Of a stretch of DNA of 58,915 nt, positions 30,316 to 39,005 are shown one piece after another. Position numbers and translations under genes: made by a program. Numbering within the stretch: position 1 is the first letter of the stretch; every line of letters begins with the position of its first letter. The DNA lies in contig JBJLBO010000002.1 in NCBI GenBank assembly GCA_045568115.1, positions 1 to 58,915 on the forward strand, read 5' to 3'. Below the pieces are notes generated by a model. That model had not been told where the DNA came from, ran no database searches, and worked only from the letters and a program-made list of their open reading frames with translations. This DNA comes from MGIIb-O1 sp002457595 (GTDB lineage: Archaea > Thermoplasmatota > Poseidoniia > Poseidoniales > Thalassarchaeaceae).

Positions 30316-31863
30316 TCAAAGACTCTCTCTGAGTTTGTTGGCGCGCTCTTCTAGTGGGGCACCAACTTCTCTTAGTAAGCGTGAACGAAGGGCTTCATGT
30401 AACCACATTCCATCTTCTAATTCAAGCATTAAACCACGAGTGATTAGATCCTCGGGAGGAGTTCCATCGTAATTTGCAGCTTCTGCGAGTCTATCCCAAG
30501 GAACCGGCCTATCAGCAACGGCAAGAAGTGCCAATAATTCACGTCGGTCATCAGGTAAAACTTCGAGGATTTCCTCATCGAGGAAACGCAACCAGTCCTC
30601 ATGTAGTGTCTTGCCATATAATTCGAGAAGTTCGACAGCAAGTGGATGTCCTCCAGTAGCCCGATGGATCTCTTCAGCAGGAGCCTCGGATGGGAGTTCG
30701 ATAGTAGAAATCCATTCAGATACTTCTTCTAGGGAAAGACCGGTTAGACGTAATTCAACTACACGACCTCGAGTGTGCACATCGCGACGGTCGTAAAATG
30801 TAAGATTGGTTCGAGAAACTAGTAACAATCGCATTGCAGTCTTCTCAGCAATTTGCAGAAGGGCTCCAAATAGATAGCCACCTTCTGCACCAATATTATG
30901 CACATCATCAAGTATCACAAGAATATCTTTGGTCGGCTCTCCTCTACTGCCTTCTTCATCGAGCAGATGGGCAATTAATCGCCTTCTGTAAAGATCAATG
31001 TCAAGACTCGCGCCTGGTTTCATTGGCAATGAATCAAGAACGCCGTACGGATCTTTTCCAGTCTTATCTGAGCTAATCTTGAGTCTGTGCAATAAGCTAG
31101 TAGCAATTCCTAATGTAGTGTCCCATGGTTGACAAGGATAGTACATTACAGAAAGTTCAGGATTCGAATAAAGAGTATGGTCGAGCCAATAACTTGCTAG
31201 TGTAGTCTTCCCACATCCAGCGATTCCGGATATTACTGCCATTGCTGCATTAGATTCGGACCATTCGTCTAGGATTGCTACTTCCTCCTCGCGACCATGT
31301 ACTGTTCGAGTTTCAGGAGGTCTTGTGTGGTAAGTTGAGTGGGCTCCTGCTAGTAGTTTCAGCGAGCCGGGTTTTTTCATCTCATCATTCTCTGAACGAA
31401 TAATGGCACCAAAGCGTATGTCACCATAGTTGAGAACACCCTCATGTTGAGCGTGCATCAAAACCTGAAGTAAGGTTAGACCAGTCTCTAATTTACTACC
31501 TGCCTCATCGGCTCGAACTTCCAATAGATTGCCGCCACGCTCACGAAGAAGGACTTTGGTCTCTCGTAGAATGTCTATTCGATACCTTACTTCTTCTCGA
31601 CCTTCGTCTGTAAGTTGCCATGTTTTCTGACGACGTTCTTCCCCGCGAACTACTCTAGTGTGTTCACTGACTAGTCCACCTAATGCAAGATCACTCATAG
31701 TTCTGGAAACATTAGGTGGATGAAGGGCACATATCTCAGCAATTCCGGGACGAGTAACCTCACGACTAACCAGATAATGATCTGCCTGATGATCTTGTTC
31801 CCATAGATGCAGAAGTATTCTATCTGCAACAGGAACATTGACCTTGGTTGAAGGGAGTGACAT
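30316..31863 (-). CDS. STAND-type ATPase with N-terminal winged helix
   Basis: A 515-residue regulator-like protein. Residues 10-100 form a winged helix (IAEICALHPPNVSRTMSDLA, then a wing and TWQLTDEGREEVRYR). After a linker comes a P-loop ATPase of the AP-ATPase/STAND class: Walker A ISGIAGCGKTTLASYW (G213-T221), Walker B LVILDDVHNIG (about 297-306), the sensor LLLVSRTNL, and the GLP-like hinge ATGGHPLAVELLELYGK. A helical domain with another winged-helix-like end (LLALLAVADRPVPWDRLAEA) closes the protein. Such proteins act as ATP-driven transcription switches or signalling hubs. The ATG at 31863 lies two bases after the stop of the S15 peptidase lipoprotein gene, so the pair is cotranscribed and may form a sense-and-respond unit. 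Confidence 0.82.
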   Translation of the reverse strand: MSLPSTKVNVPVADRILLHLWEQDHQADHYLVSREVTRPGIAEICALHPPNVSRTMSDLALGGLVSEHTRVVRGEERRQKTWQLTDEGREEVRYRIDILRETKVLLRERGGNLLEVRADEAGSKLETGLTLLQVLMHAQHEGVLNYGDIRFGAIIRSENDEMKKPGSLKLLAGAHSTYHTRPPETRTVHGREEEVAILDEWSESNAAMAVISGIAGCGKTTLASYWLDHTLYSNPELSVMYYPCQPWDTTLGIATSLLHRLKISSDKTGKDPYGVLDSLPMKPGASLDIDLYRRRLIAHLLDEEGSRGEPTKDILVILDDVHNIGAEGGYLFGALLQIAEKTAMRLLLVSRTNLTFYDRRDVHTRGRVVELRLTGLSLEEVSEWISTIELPSEAPAEEIHRATGGHPLAVELLELYGKTLHEDWLRFLDEEILEVLPDDRRELLALLAVADRPVPWDRLAEAANYDGTPPEDLITRGLMLELEDGMWLHEALRSRLLREVGAPLEERANKLRESL

Positions 31864-31865
31864 CG

Positions 31866-33716
31866 TCAATCCTCCACTATACATTGTGGGTACGGGTCAG
31901 TCATCATTGGGGGCATAAACAAATCATCACAATTACGAGAAACTGTAGATAGACTCAGGATGCTTGTTTCTCCCAGTCCTAATGTGACTGACTGAGTGGA
32001 TACTGGGCTTGGAACATAGTCCTCTCCTGTTTGAGTGATTATCAATTGTATTCCATCACCTGCAGGAATAAGCACATCCATGCCAAAGAATTCCATCTTG
32101 GCATTTACTGTCTCGCCGGGAGATAATATCTCTCCATCCTTTCCACCAGCATGGAATCGAAGATCCATAACAGCATGACCGAGATGCATTTCATTACTGG
32201 ATTGAATCATTTCTACGAATAGATGACCACTCGTCGAAAATAGAGAGACTGTAGCATCGACATGGAAGGTTGGTGTGCCCACAATTCGTGTTTCTTCGTC
32301 AAAGAAAGGACACTCTATTCGTAATTCAGAACCAGATGTGATAGTTTCACCTCCACCAATTATTGAACATTCATCCATACCAAAACGAATCCAATCTTGC
32401 TCGGCAGGTGGATAAGTTTCCTCAACTCGCCATCCACCCATATTGTCTTGTACTTCGGCGATTAGTCTGGGCTGTGGACCCTCTTCCTTGAGATAATAAT
32501 CAAACCATTCAAGCAAATCATCAGCCCAATCCCAACGCAATGTGAAAGGAAATGCTTCACCTCCGCGTCCACTACTCAAACCTTGATGGCCGCTAATACG
32601 ATCGGGGTAATCATGCCCCCACTGCCCATAGAGTCCCTTAACTTCGAAACCATTCTTCTGTAACTGTTGATGGACTGGGAATGCCATATGTGGGTCGACG
32701 TTCCAGTCTTGTAATCCATGAATAATGTATACAGAACCTGCATAATTCTCAATTGCTCTAGTCAGGAAATGCCTTTCCTGCCAATAATCACTACCTGTCC
32801 ATGCTAGATTATCCCCCGCTACATATGCGGCGGGCCCTGCATAATATCCCTCGACATATCCTTCACAAGCATTCTCAATATCTCCGGAATCGCCATCTAA
32901 ACCAAAGCTTCCGTAGACACCATTGTGCATTATTGCACCTCTAGCTTCCATACTACCGTTTCGCCACATTAAATCATGTACACCGATTAGTCCTGACATT
33001 GGTACTATTGTTTTGAGATGCTCAGAACCCATGGCTGCAGCCTCCCAAGGAGTTGAACCGTCGTATGATTTACCAATTACTCCAACTGCTCCGTTTGAGA
33101 ATGGAGCGGTTCCCAAATATTCGATTGCTGAATGAATCCCTTCCTGCTCATCAAGTCCCATCAAGTCCATACAATGGTTTGAGTTACCTGTACCAAATAC
33201 ACTAACTTGAGCAACTCCGTATCCATGGGGTACAAAGTTCTCAATCAGAAAACGCCCTAATCGGTTCGCAGGAGTAAGTGCATCAACATCACCGTCGTCA
33301 TAGTATGGACCTATTTCGGCAATTACAGGAACTTTGCATTCATCTGACAACTCAATTTCGTCATAATTACAACCCTCAATCAAAGGTAACCAAAGTCCCA
33401 TATGAACTTCGGCTCCTCCTGTAGTTCCAGCACCACCATCAGAAATAGTGATTGCAGGAACACTGACGTAAATTGAGCGTACTGCATCGATTCCATAACT
33501 ACCATTGTGAGAAACTCGGCTAAACACATCGTCATTTGCATATGTCAAAAACTCACGCTCTTCGACAGGAGGCAACCAATGACTATCATCATCATTTGAG
33601 CCAGACAAAACGTCGCCTCCAAAACACCCCGAAAGCATCGGGGTGAGGAAGAGCGTTACGAGCAAGGCGCTCATAGTCGGGCGATACACGCGCTCCGCGC
33701 GTGCTAAAACACTCAT
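31866..33716 (-). CDS. CocE/NonD (S15) family hydrolase, lipoprotein
   Basis: A 616-residue exported serine hydrolase related to Xaa-Pro dipeptidyl peptidase and cocaine esterase. After a basic N-terminus, SALLVTLFLTPMLSGCFGGD is a signal sequence with a lipobox, so the enzyme is probably tethered outside the cell. The alpha/beta hydrolase part has GVIGKSYDGSTPW, the S15 motif GxSYxG with the nucleophile, and YIIHGLQDWNVDPHMA with the catalytic Asp; a later histidine near GQWGHDYP completes the triad. The C-terminal beta domain (about 410-616) is the jelly roll typical of S15. The start at 33716 is preferred to 33740. It likely cleaves peptides or esters at the surface and is cotranscribed with the STAND regulator. 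Confidence 0.85.
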   Translation of the reverse strand: MSVLARAERVYRPTMSALLVTLFLTPMLSGCFGGDVLSGSNDDDSHWLPPVEEREFLTYANDDVFSRVSHNGSYGIDAVRSIYVSVPAITISDGGAGTTGGAEVHMGLWLPLIEGCNYDEIELSDECKVPVIAEIGPYYDDGDVDALTPANRLGRFLIENFVPHGYGVAQVSVFGTGNSNHCMDLMGLDEQEGIHSAIEYLGTAPFSNGAVGVIGKSYDGSTPWEAAAMGSEHLKTIVPMSGLIGVHDLMWRNGSMEARGAIMHNGVYGSFGLDGDSGDIENACEGYVEGYYAGPAAYVAGDNLAWTGSDYWQERHFLTRAIENYAGSVYIIHGLQDWNVDPHMAFPVHQQLQKNGFEVKGLYGQWGHDYPDRISGHQGLSSGRGGEAFPFTLRWDWADDLLEWFDYYLKEEGPQPRLIAEVQDNMGGWRVEETYPPAEQDWIRFGMDECSIIGGGETITSGSELRIECPFFDEETRIVGTPTFHVDATVSLFSTSGHLFVEMIQSSNEMHLGHAVMDLRFHAGGKDGEILSPGETVNAKMEFFGMDVLIPAGDGIQLIITQTGEDYVPSPVSTQSVTLGLGETSILSLSTVSRNCDDLFMPPMMTDPYPQCIVED

Positions 33717-33829
33717 GAGAGTTCTGACGCAGAGTATCAAATAAAATAGGATAAAATATCCAATTTATCCGGTTATTTGGAGCACGTGAGTTGGAATAGA
33801 ACTCTGAGGTCTCTCTAGCGGAGGGTTTG

Positions 33830-35359
33830 ATGAATAAAGCAGTCTCGGGTAAAGATATGGATGCATATGACGAGTTACTTTCTAATCTGAAAGATATAGA
33901 GATGGTCGGTCAAATTGGAGGACTACTCGGATGGGATCAAGAAGTAATGATGCCACCTAAGGCAGCAGCCATTCGTGCTGAGCAGTTAGCTTGGATTTCC
34001 AAGACTGGTCATGAAAAAATCACCGACCCACGAATAGGTGAACTGCTTGATGAACTTGAAACTCGTAACGACCTTGATGAAATTCAAGCTGCAAACATTC
34101 GCCTCGCGCGCAACTCGTATGACAAGGCAACAAAGTTGCCAACTGAGTTCGTCAGCGAATTCGCCAAGCATAGGTCAAAGGCTCAATTTTCTTGGGCTGA
34201 GGCCCGAGCTAAAGATGACTTCTCCATATTCCGAGATGATCTCGCAAAAACAGTCGATTTTGCTCGACAGAAAGCAGATTATCTCGGTTACGAGGAATTG
34301 CGATATGATGCTCTTCTCGACCTCTACGAATCAGGGCTTAATGTATCTCGTGTTGACCCATTATTCGCTGGATTACGCGAAAATGTGGCTCCACTAATCA
34401 AAGCAGTTGTTGAACAAGGAAAACACCCCAATATAGGATTCGTGGAGAATAATACTTGGAAGCAAACAGGACAAGAAGCGCTTTCTCAAAAAGTTTCAGA
34501 ATGCATAGGCTTCAACTTTGATGCTGGCCGTCGTGATGCATCTACACATCCATTCTGTGGAGGGCCAAATCCAGATGATGTACGATGGACTACAAGATAT
34601 AGTGAAACAGATCCTTTCGGCTCACTATATGGCTCAATGCATGAGACTGGTCACGGATTATACGAGCAAGGGCGACCTCGTAATTTTGATTTTCAACCAG
34701 TAGGGCATGCTAATGGACTAGGGGTTCATGAAAGCCAGAGTCGGTTGTGGGAAAATCAAATCGGACGAAGTCTGGAATTCTGTGAATGGGTTTTGCCATT
34801 ATGGCAAGAAAACTTCCCAGAAAATATGCAAGGGGTGACTGCAGAGGACCTTTGGCGCGCTGTAAACTTAGTTGAGCCGAGCTTAATCCGGGTGGAAGCA
34901 GATGAAGCAACTTACAATCTCCATATTATGATTAGATACGAAGTTGAAAAGAGACTTATTGCTGGCGATATTGAAGTGGATGATTTACCAGATGTATGGG
35001 ATGATATGTACGAAGAATTCCTTGGAATCCGTTCACCAAACCGAACTTTAGGGGTTCTACAAGATGTACACTGGTCAATCGGTGCCTTCGGATACTTCCC
35101 AACATACACACTTGGGAATCTCTACTCAGCACAGCTATTAGCCAAGGCACGTGAAGATCTTCCCAACCATGATGAACAGATTAGAAGAGGAGAGTTTGGC
35201 CCACTTCTTGAGTGGATGCGTGAGAATGTACACAAGAGAGGCAGTATCCATGAACCTGCGGCTTTGATTGAAGAAGCAACAGGCTCACCACCTTCGCCTG
35301 ATGCATTTGTTGAATATCTTCGAGATAAGGTCGAACGTCTCTATGGTGTGACTGCTTAA
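33830..35359 (+). CDS. Metallocarboxypeptidase, M32 family
   Basis: A 509-residue carboxypeptidase Taq type enzyme that removes C-terminal residues from peptides. All family signatures are visible: HPFCGG, DVRWTTRY, the zinc site MHETGHGLYEQG (HExxH at about 271-275), HESQSRLWEN (third zinc ligand Glu at about 301), IRVEADEATYNLHI and GVLQDVHWSIGAFGYFPTY. The N-terminal helical part with VGQIGGLLGWDQEVMMPPKA is also usual. It has no signal peptide, so it works in the cytoplasm, likely in peptide recycling. A GGAGGG lies just before the ATG at 33830. The neighbouring gene downstream, coding for a beta-propeller, begins 38 bases later and may be cotranscribed. Confidence 0.96.
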   Translation: MNKAVSGKDMDAYDELLSNLKDIEMVGQIGGLLGWDQEVMMPPKAAAIRAEQLAWISKTGHEKITDPRIGELLDELETRNDLDEIQAANIRLARNSYDKATKLPTEFVSEFAKHRSKAQFSWAEARAKDDFSIFRDDLAKTVDFARQKADYLGYEELRYDALLDLYESGLNVSRVDPLFAGLRENVAPLIKAVVEQGKHPNIGFVENNTWKQTGQEALSQKVSECIGFNFDAGRRDASTHPFCGGPNPDDVRWTTRYSETDPFGSLYGSMHETGHGLYEQGRPRNFDFQPVGHANGLGVHESQSRLWENQIGRSLEFCEWVLPLWQENFPENMQGVTAEDLWRAVNLVEPSLIRVEADEATYNLHIMIRYEVEKRLIAGDIEVDDLPDVWDDMYEEFLGIRSPNRTLGVLQDVHWSIGAFGYFPTYTLGNLYSAQLLAKAREDLPNHDEQIRRGEFGPLLEWMRENVHKRGSIHEPAALIEEATGSPPSPDAFVEYLRDKVERLYGVTA

Positions 35360-35397
35360 GCGGGTAACTCGATATTCACCAACCCACAGGGATTGAT

Positions 35398-36453
35398 GTG
35401 TCCGGTCACTCGCTGGAGAGTCTTGCCTCTTTCGTACGTGATTTGAACAGCGCCTGTTCAGCACTATTGATTGAAGGAAATAATCTCCTTGCAGGATCAC
35501 ATGAAGGATTATTGAAATGTTGGAATTCTGTAACTGGAGACTTACGATGGAGTGTTGAAGTTGCTGGCCCAATTTCCAGTTTGTCTATAGATAATGATCG
35601 AATCTACACTACAGCTTCAGCCTCACTACACGCAATTGACATGATTTCTGGAAAATTGCTCTGGAGTCGTGAATTAGAGGGGGGGAGTGATTACGTCAAG
35701 GCCTCGAAAGGCTCCGTCTGGGCGACTTCATCTGTTTACGAATTAGAAGTCGCCGACTTCATTGAAGCCACAATATGGAGATTCAACGAAGACGGAGATG
35801 AATTAGAAAACTGGATTATCGCCGAACGACCTTGGTATTTTGATTTACACAAAGATGGTGGAGTTCTTCTTGGCTTAGGACGACCGCGTTGTGGTTATCT
35901 AGTGATTGAACCTGGCAAAAAACCGGTTCATCATCAATTAGAGACAGAGAGTCCCATCACATGTGGCTGTAGAAGTTCTGAAGATTGTTTTTTGCTCGGA
36001 CATGCTGATGGTTCAATCAGTTCAATTGGTTCTGATATTTTGAGTGATAGTGGCTCTAATTCATTGGTAACAGATATCTATAATCTGGGTTCTGAATGGA
36101 TATCAGGACATGATGATGGAAGTATTCGTATGAATCAAAATCAGCATCGTAATCCAGGTTCTATTGACTCAGTATCGGTATTGGATAAATATGGATGGGC
36201 TTCATCCTGGAATGGATCTGATACACAAATTACAATCTTAGGAGATACTACGAATACTATTCCTCACAATGCACGAGTTCGGCAAATGCACTCTAGTGAT
36301 GTGCGATTGGTTATTGGTGACGAACGAGGAAGGTTGTTTTTGCTGGAAGCAGAAATTGTCGAACGCAGACTAAGTGAAAGTGGTGATTCGAATGAAATTA
36401 GTGACCAAAGCTCGGAAATTAGAGCCCGTTTGAGGATGTTAAGAAATAGATAA
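35398..36453 (+). CDS. WD40/PQQ-like beta-propeller protein
   Basis: A 351-residue protein built of repeated four-strand blades. Examples are NNLLAGSHEGLLKCWNSVTG followed by DLRWSVEVAGPISSLSIDND; RIYTTASASLHAIDMISGKL; FLLGHADGSISSIGSD; WISGHDDGSIRMNQN; and RLVIGDERGRLFLLEAE. The L/W-x-x-D/N-G pattern is between WD40 and PQQ-type blades. There is no signal peptide, so it is probably cytoplasmic and acts as a binding platform. The start is a GTG. It follows the M32 peptidase gene closely in the same direction. No enzymatic motif is seen. The C-terminus is a charged helix (SSEIRARLRMLRNR). Confidence 0.75.
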   Translation: MSGHSLESLASFVRDLNSACSALLIEGNNLLAGSHEGLLKCWNSVTGDLRWSVEVAGPISSLSIDNDRIYTTASASLHAIDMISGKLLWSRELEGGSDYVKASKGSVWATSSVYELEVADFIEATIWRFNEDGDELENWIIAERPWYFDLHKDGGVLLGLGRPRCGYLVIEPGKKPVHHQLETESPITCGCRSSEDCFLLGHADGSISSIGSDILSDSGSNSLVTDIYNLGSEWISGHDDGSIRMNQNQHRNPGSIDSVSVLDKYGWASSWNGSDTQITILGDTTNTIPHNARVRQMHSSDVRLVIGDERGRLFLLEAEIVERRLSESGDSNEISDQSSEIRARLRMLRNR

Positions 36454-36559
36454 TTTCACCCCCTGGCCGCACTGGAAATTAACATCTCTAGACCCCTATT
36501 TCCGGTCCACAGGGCCTCATTCGAGGAAAGGTTTATCAACTCCGGCCGTTCCTACCAAA

Positions 36560-37190
36560 GTTGCCGCTCTGGGAGAGTGGTGTGGGGCGCGCTCCGGCGC
36601 AAACCGCGGGCCACAGAACCGAACCCCGAACTCGGGGTGGTAGAACCGGCAATCGAAAGAAAGCCGGGGATCATCGAACTCGTCTGTAGGACGAGGGAGA
36701 TGCGGTCTAACCGAAGTGGAAAGAACGGACGAAAGAAAGGGAAAGAAGCTACGGGGAAAACTGGGGAAAACACAACCGCAACGCTTCGGCGAGGAAAACG
36801 CAACCGTGCCAGTCAACCAGACCGCGAGTGCATAGGCGAAGGGGGCGAACCAGAGATGGGGCAAACCTGAGGTAAATTCACGGGAAACAAAGGAAGAAAA
36901 AAACCGGACGCAAGAAAGGGGAAAAGAAACCGGCGGGAAACGTGGCGGGAACGAGAGCGCGGAGACGCGTGGAGGACCGGCACTCATTCCATGAAACAAA
37001 CTGATGAGAATCAGAGAGGGAAATGGAAACGCAGAAACAGGGAGTGATCCCGGAAGAAGCGGAAACGACGAAAGAGCTCTTAGGAGTTCAAGAGTCATCT
37101 ACCCGGGGAAAAAAAATGCCTTCGGGCAGGAAAAGAACCGGACCCTGCGGAGTCAGGAGGGGGGGATGCTCCCCCATGTGCAGAACCCCC
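36560..37190 (+). ncRNA. Candidate large structured noncoding RNA
   Basis: The gap 36454-37307 has no believable protein but shows hallmarks of a structured RNA on the + strand. T is almost absent: I count 14 T in the 240 bases 36721-36960. Hairpins: ACCCCG/CGGGGT (36623-36638); CCGGC/GCCGG (36646-36667); CATC-gaa-CTCGTC with GACGAG-gga-GATG (36672-36702, a G-A internal loop); CGC-TTCG-GCG (36782-36791); GCGCG-GAGA-CGCGT, a GNRA loop (36957-36970); TGCC-TTCG-GGCA (37117-37128); CCTG/CAGG (37144-37157); GGGGGA/TCCCCC (37161-37175). UUCG and GAGA loops only make sense on this strand. A TATA-like GTTTATCAA near 36531 would start it around 36560. I see no convincing RNase P, SRP or rRNA signature. 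The ends are approximate. Confidence 0.6.
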
Positions 37191-37307
37191 TGCTGCTCCC
37201 ACCTTGTACCATTAGTACGGCTGAGCCCCTTTACAACCCGTTATCAATCATTGCGGCGAGTTTCTCTCTACTTGTGTTATTTACAGCACCTATGATTTAT
37301 TTCCAAC

Positions 37308-38909
37308 TCAATTCTTAGGCCCTATCATCTCTGATGGCCTGACCCATTGATCAAACTGATCATTTGTTAGGAGTCCTAATTGTAATGAGGATTCGCGGAG
37401 AGTCAATCCATTCATGTGAGCGTGTTTTGCTATTTTTGCTGCGTTATCATATCCTATGTGATTATTCAGAGCCGTAACAAGCATCAGACTATTCTCCAAA
37501 TGAGATTGGATTGTGCCCTCATTTGCCTCCAAACCTACAACGCATCTTTCTGTGAATGCCTTACAACTATCGGAAATTAATTGTATACTGTGAAGGAGAT
37601 TGTGTATCATCATGGGTTTGTACACATTTAGTTCGAAATTTCCTTGACTGCCTCCAAATGAAATTGCTGTATGGTTCCCCATAACTTGACAGCAAACCAT
37701 TGTAATCGCCTCGGCCTGAGTCGGATTCACTTTTCCTGGCATAATACTAGAACCAGGCTCATTTGCTGGAAGAGATAATTCTCCAAAGCCACAACGAGGA
37801 CCTGATCCCATCCAACGAATATCATTGGCTATTTTCATCAGGCTTGCAGCAAGCGTATTCAGCGCACCCGATGCTGCGACAATCGCATCATGTGCTGCAA
37901 GTTGAGCAAACTTGTTTTCAGCTGAAATAAATTGAATTCCTGTTTTTTGTGAAATTTTTCCTGCGACTTTTTCGGCGAATTCGAAATGAGTATTGAGGCC
38001 CGTGCCAACAGCAGTGCCCCCTAATGCTAATTCGAGTAAATCGTCATATGCCGCCTCAATGCGACGGATGTCAGCAGCAAGCATAGACACATAGCCACTA
38101 AATTCCTGTTCAAGAGTAAGCGGGACTGCGTCCATCAGATGCGTGCGGCCTATCTTGACAATTCCCTCAAATTCCTTTGCTTTCTGTGCCAGCGCGCCAT
38201 GAAGGAGTCTTATTGCCGGTAGAAGTCTGAAATGGAATTGTTCAGCCGCGGCAATATGCATTGCTGTAGGAAATGTGTCATTACTAGACTGTCCTCTATT
38301 GACGTGATCATTAGGATGAACTGGAGTCTTACTACCTAATTCGCCTCCGGCCATTTCAATAGCCCTATTTGCAATTACTTCGTTTGAATTCATATTCGTC
38401 TGAGTTCCAGAACCTGTTTGCCAAATCCGTAAGGGGAAGTGCTCATTCAATGAACCTGAAATTACTTCATCACAAGCGGCAGAAATCAGTGCCCCTATCT
38501 GAGGATCTAATTGACCTAGTTCAACATTAGTTTCAGATGCAGCTTGTTTTAGAATTCCGAATGCTCGAATTATTGATGATGGCATTGTGTCGTCACCAAT
38601 GTCGAAGTTGATTAGAGAACGAGCCGTTTGACACCCATAGTACCGATCTGAAGGGACTTCCAATTCTCCCATCGTGTCTTTCTCTATCCGGACCGAGGTC
38701 CCCTCAGATTTTGCTGAACGAGGAATCGCTATTTGTTCTGAAAAAGAAGGTGTATTTTCTGATTCAAGTCCATTTTGGATCATTTTTGAAATTGTAGCCG
38801 AGCGGCCCTGGACTTTTCCCTTTCCGACCCTTCTATCCAACTTCTGGGCAAGTTCCTCAGGTATGCTAATGCTGATGATGCGGCGGTCGCCGGAACGATG
38901 TTTGGACAT
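37308..38909 (-). CDS. fumC: Class II fumarate hydratase fused to a ribbon-helix-helix domain
   Basis: Interconverts fumarate and malate in the citrate cycle. The enzyme part begins near residue 73 (VRIEKDTMGELEVPSDRYYG) and has TGSGTQTNMNSNEVIANRAI, HPNDHVNRGQSSNDTFPTAM, KIGRTHLMDAVPLTLEQEF and the catalytic loop NEPGSSIMPGKVNPTQAEA, so it is complete. In front are about 70 extra residues: strand RRIISISIP (9-17), helix EELAQKLDRRVGKG (18-31) and helix RSATISKMIQNGLES (36-50), the shape of a CopG/NikR ribbon-helix-helix DNA-binding domain. The frame is continuous without any stop. The family enzyme is a tetramer, which would bring RHH dimers together. Two direct repeats overlap its TATA box. 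Internal initiation at the Met of KMIQNG could make enzyme alone. Confidence 0.92.
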   Translation of the reverse strand: MSKHRSGDRRIISISIPEELAQKLDRRVGKGKVQGRSATISKMIQNGLESENTPSFSEQIAIPRSAKSEGTSVRIEKDTMGELEVPSDRYYGCQTARSLINFDIGDDTMPSSIIRAFGILKQAASETNVELGQLDPQIGALISAACDEVISGSLNEHFPLRIWQTGSGTQTNMNSNEVIANRAIEMAGGELGSKTPVHPNDHVNRGQSSNDTFPTAMHIAAAEQFHFRLLPAIRLLHGALAQKAKEFEGIVKIGRTHLMDAVPLTLEQEFSGYVSMLAADIRRIEAAYDDLLELALGGTAVGTGLNTHFEFAEKVAGKISQKTGIQFISAENKFAQLAAHDAIVAASGALNTLAASLMKIANDIRWMGSGPRCGFGELSLPANEPGSSIMPGKVNPTQAEAITMVCCQVMGNHTAISFGGSQGNFELNVYKPMMIHNLLHSIQLISDSCKAFTERCVVGLEANEGTIQSHLENSLMLVTALNNHIGYDNAAKIAKHAHMNGLTLRESSLQLGLLTNDQFDQWVRPSEMIGPKN

Positions 38910-38927
38910 GTTAGACGCTGTTAATTA

Positions 38928-38953
38928 GTTATTAATAAATATTGAGTTATTAA
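38928..38953 (-). promoter_or_regulatory. fumC promoter with paired GTTATTAA repeats
   Basis: GTTATTAA occurs at 38928-38935 and 38946-38953 (+ strand reading), 18 bases apart start to start. Between and overlapping them, on the coding strand, is a TATA-like ATATTTATTAAT (38931-38942), about 26 bases before the ATG at 38909, so the transcript is probably leaderless. Repeats on a TATA box are a usual place for a repressor; the protein encoded just downstream carries its own DNA-binding domain. The rest of 38910-39005 is very AT-rich. Confidence 0.45.
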
Positions 38954-39005
38954 GTTCAGCACCTCATTAATTAAATCAATAATTAAGAGGTTAGTAAAAA
39001 ATCAA

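Noticed and set aside
36577..36870. Open frame of 97 codons inside the T-poor gap
   Set aside because: Composition is all Arg/Lys/Glu/Gly without a hydrophobic core, as expected from a stop-poor purine-rich RNA gene; it lies across the hairpins.
36600..36900. RNase P RNA in the gap, suggested by CACAGAACC and GGGGCAAACCTG
   Set aside because: The conserved GGAAAGUCC and ACAGAA...GGCUUA pair of the core helix is missing, and the order of the similar pieces is wrong.
36517..37098. Minus-strand open frame of 193 codons in the same gap
   Set aside because: Phe/Ser/Pro-rich low-complexity product, the mirror of a purine-rich + strand; no family and no start context.
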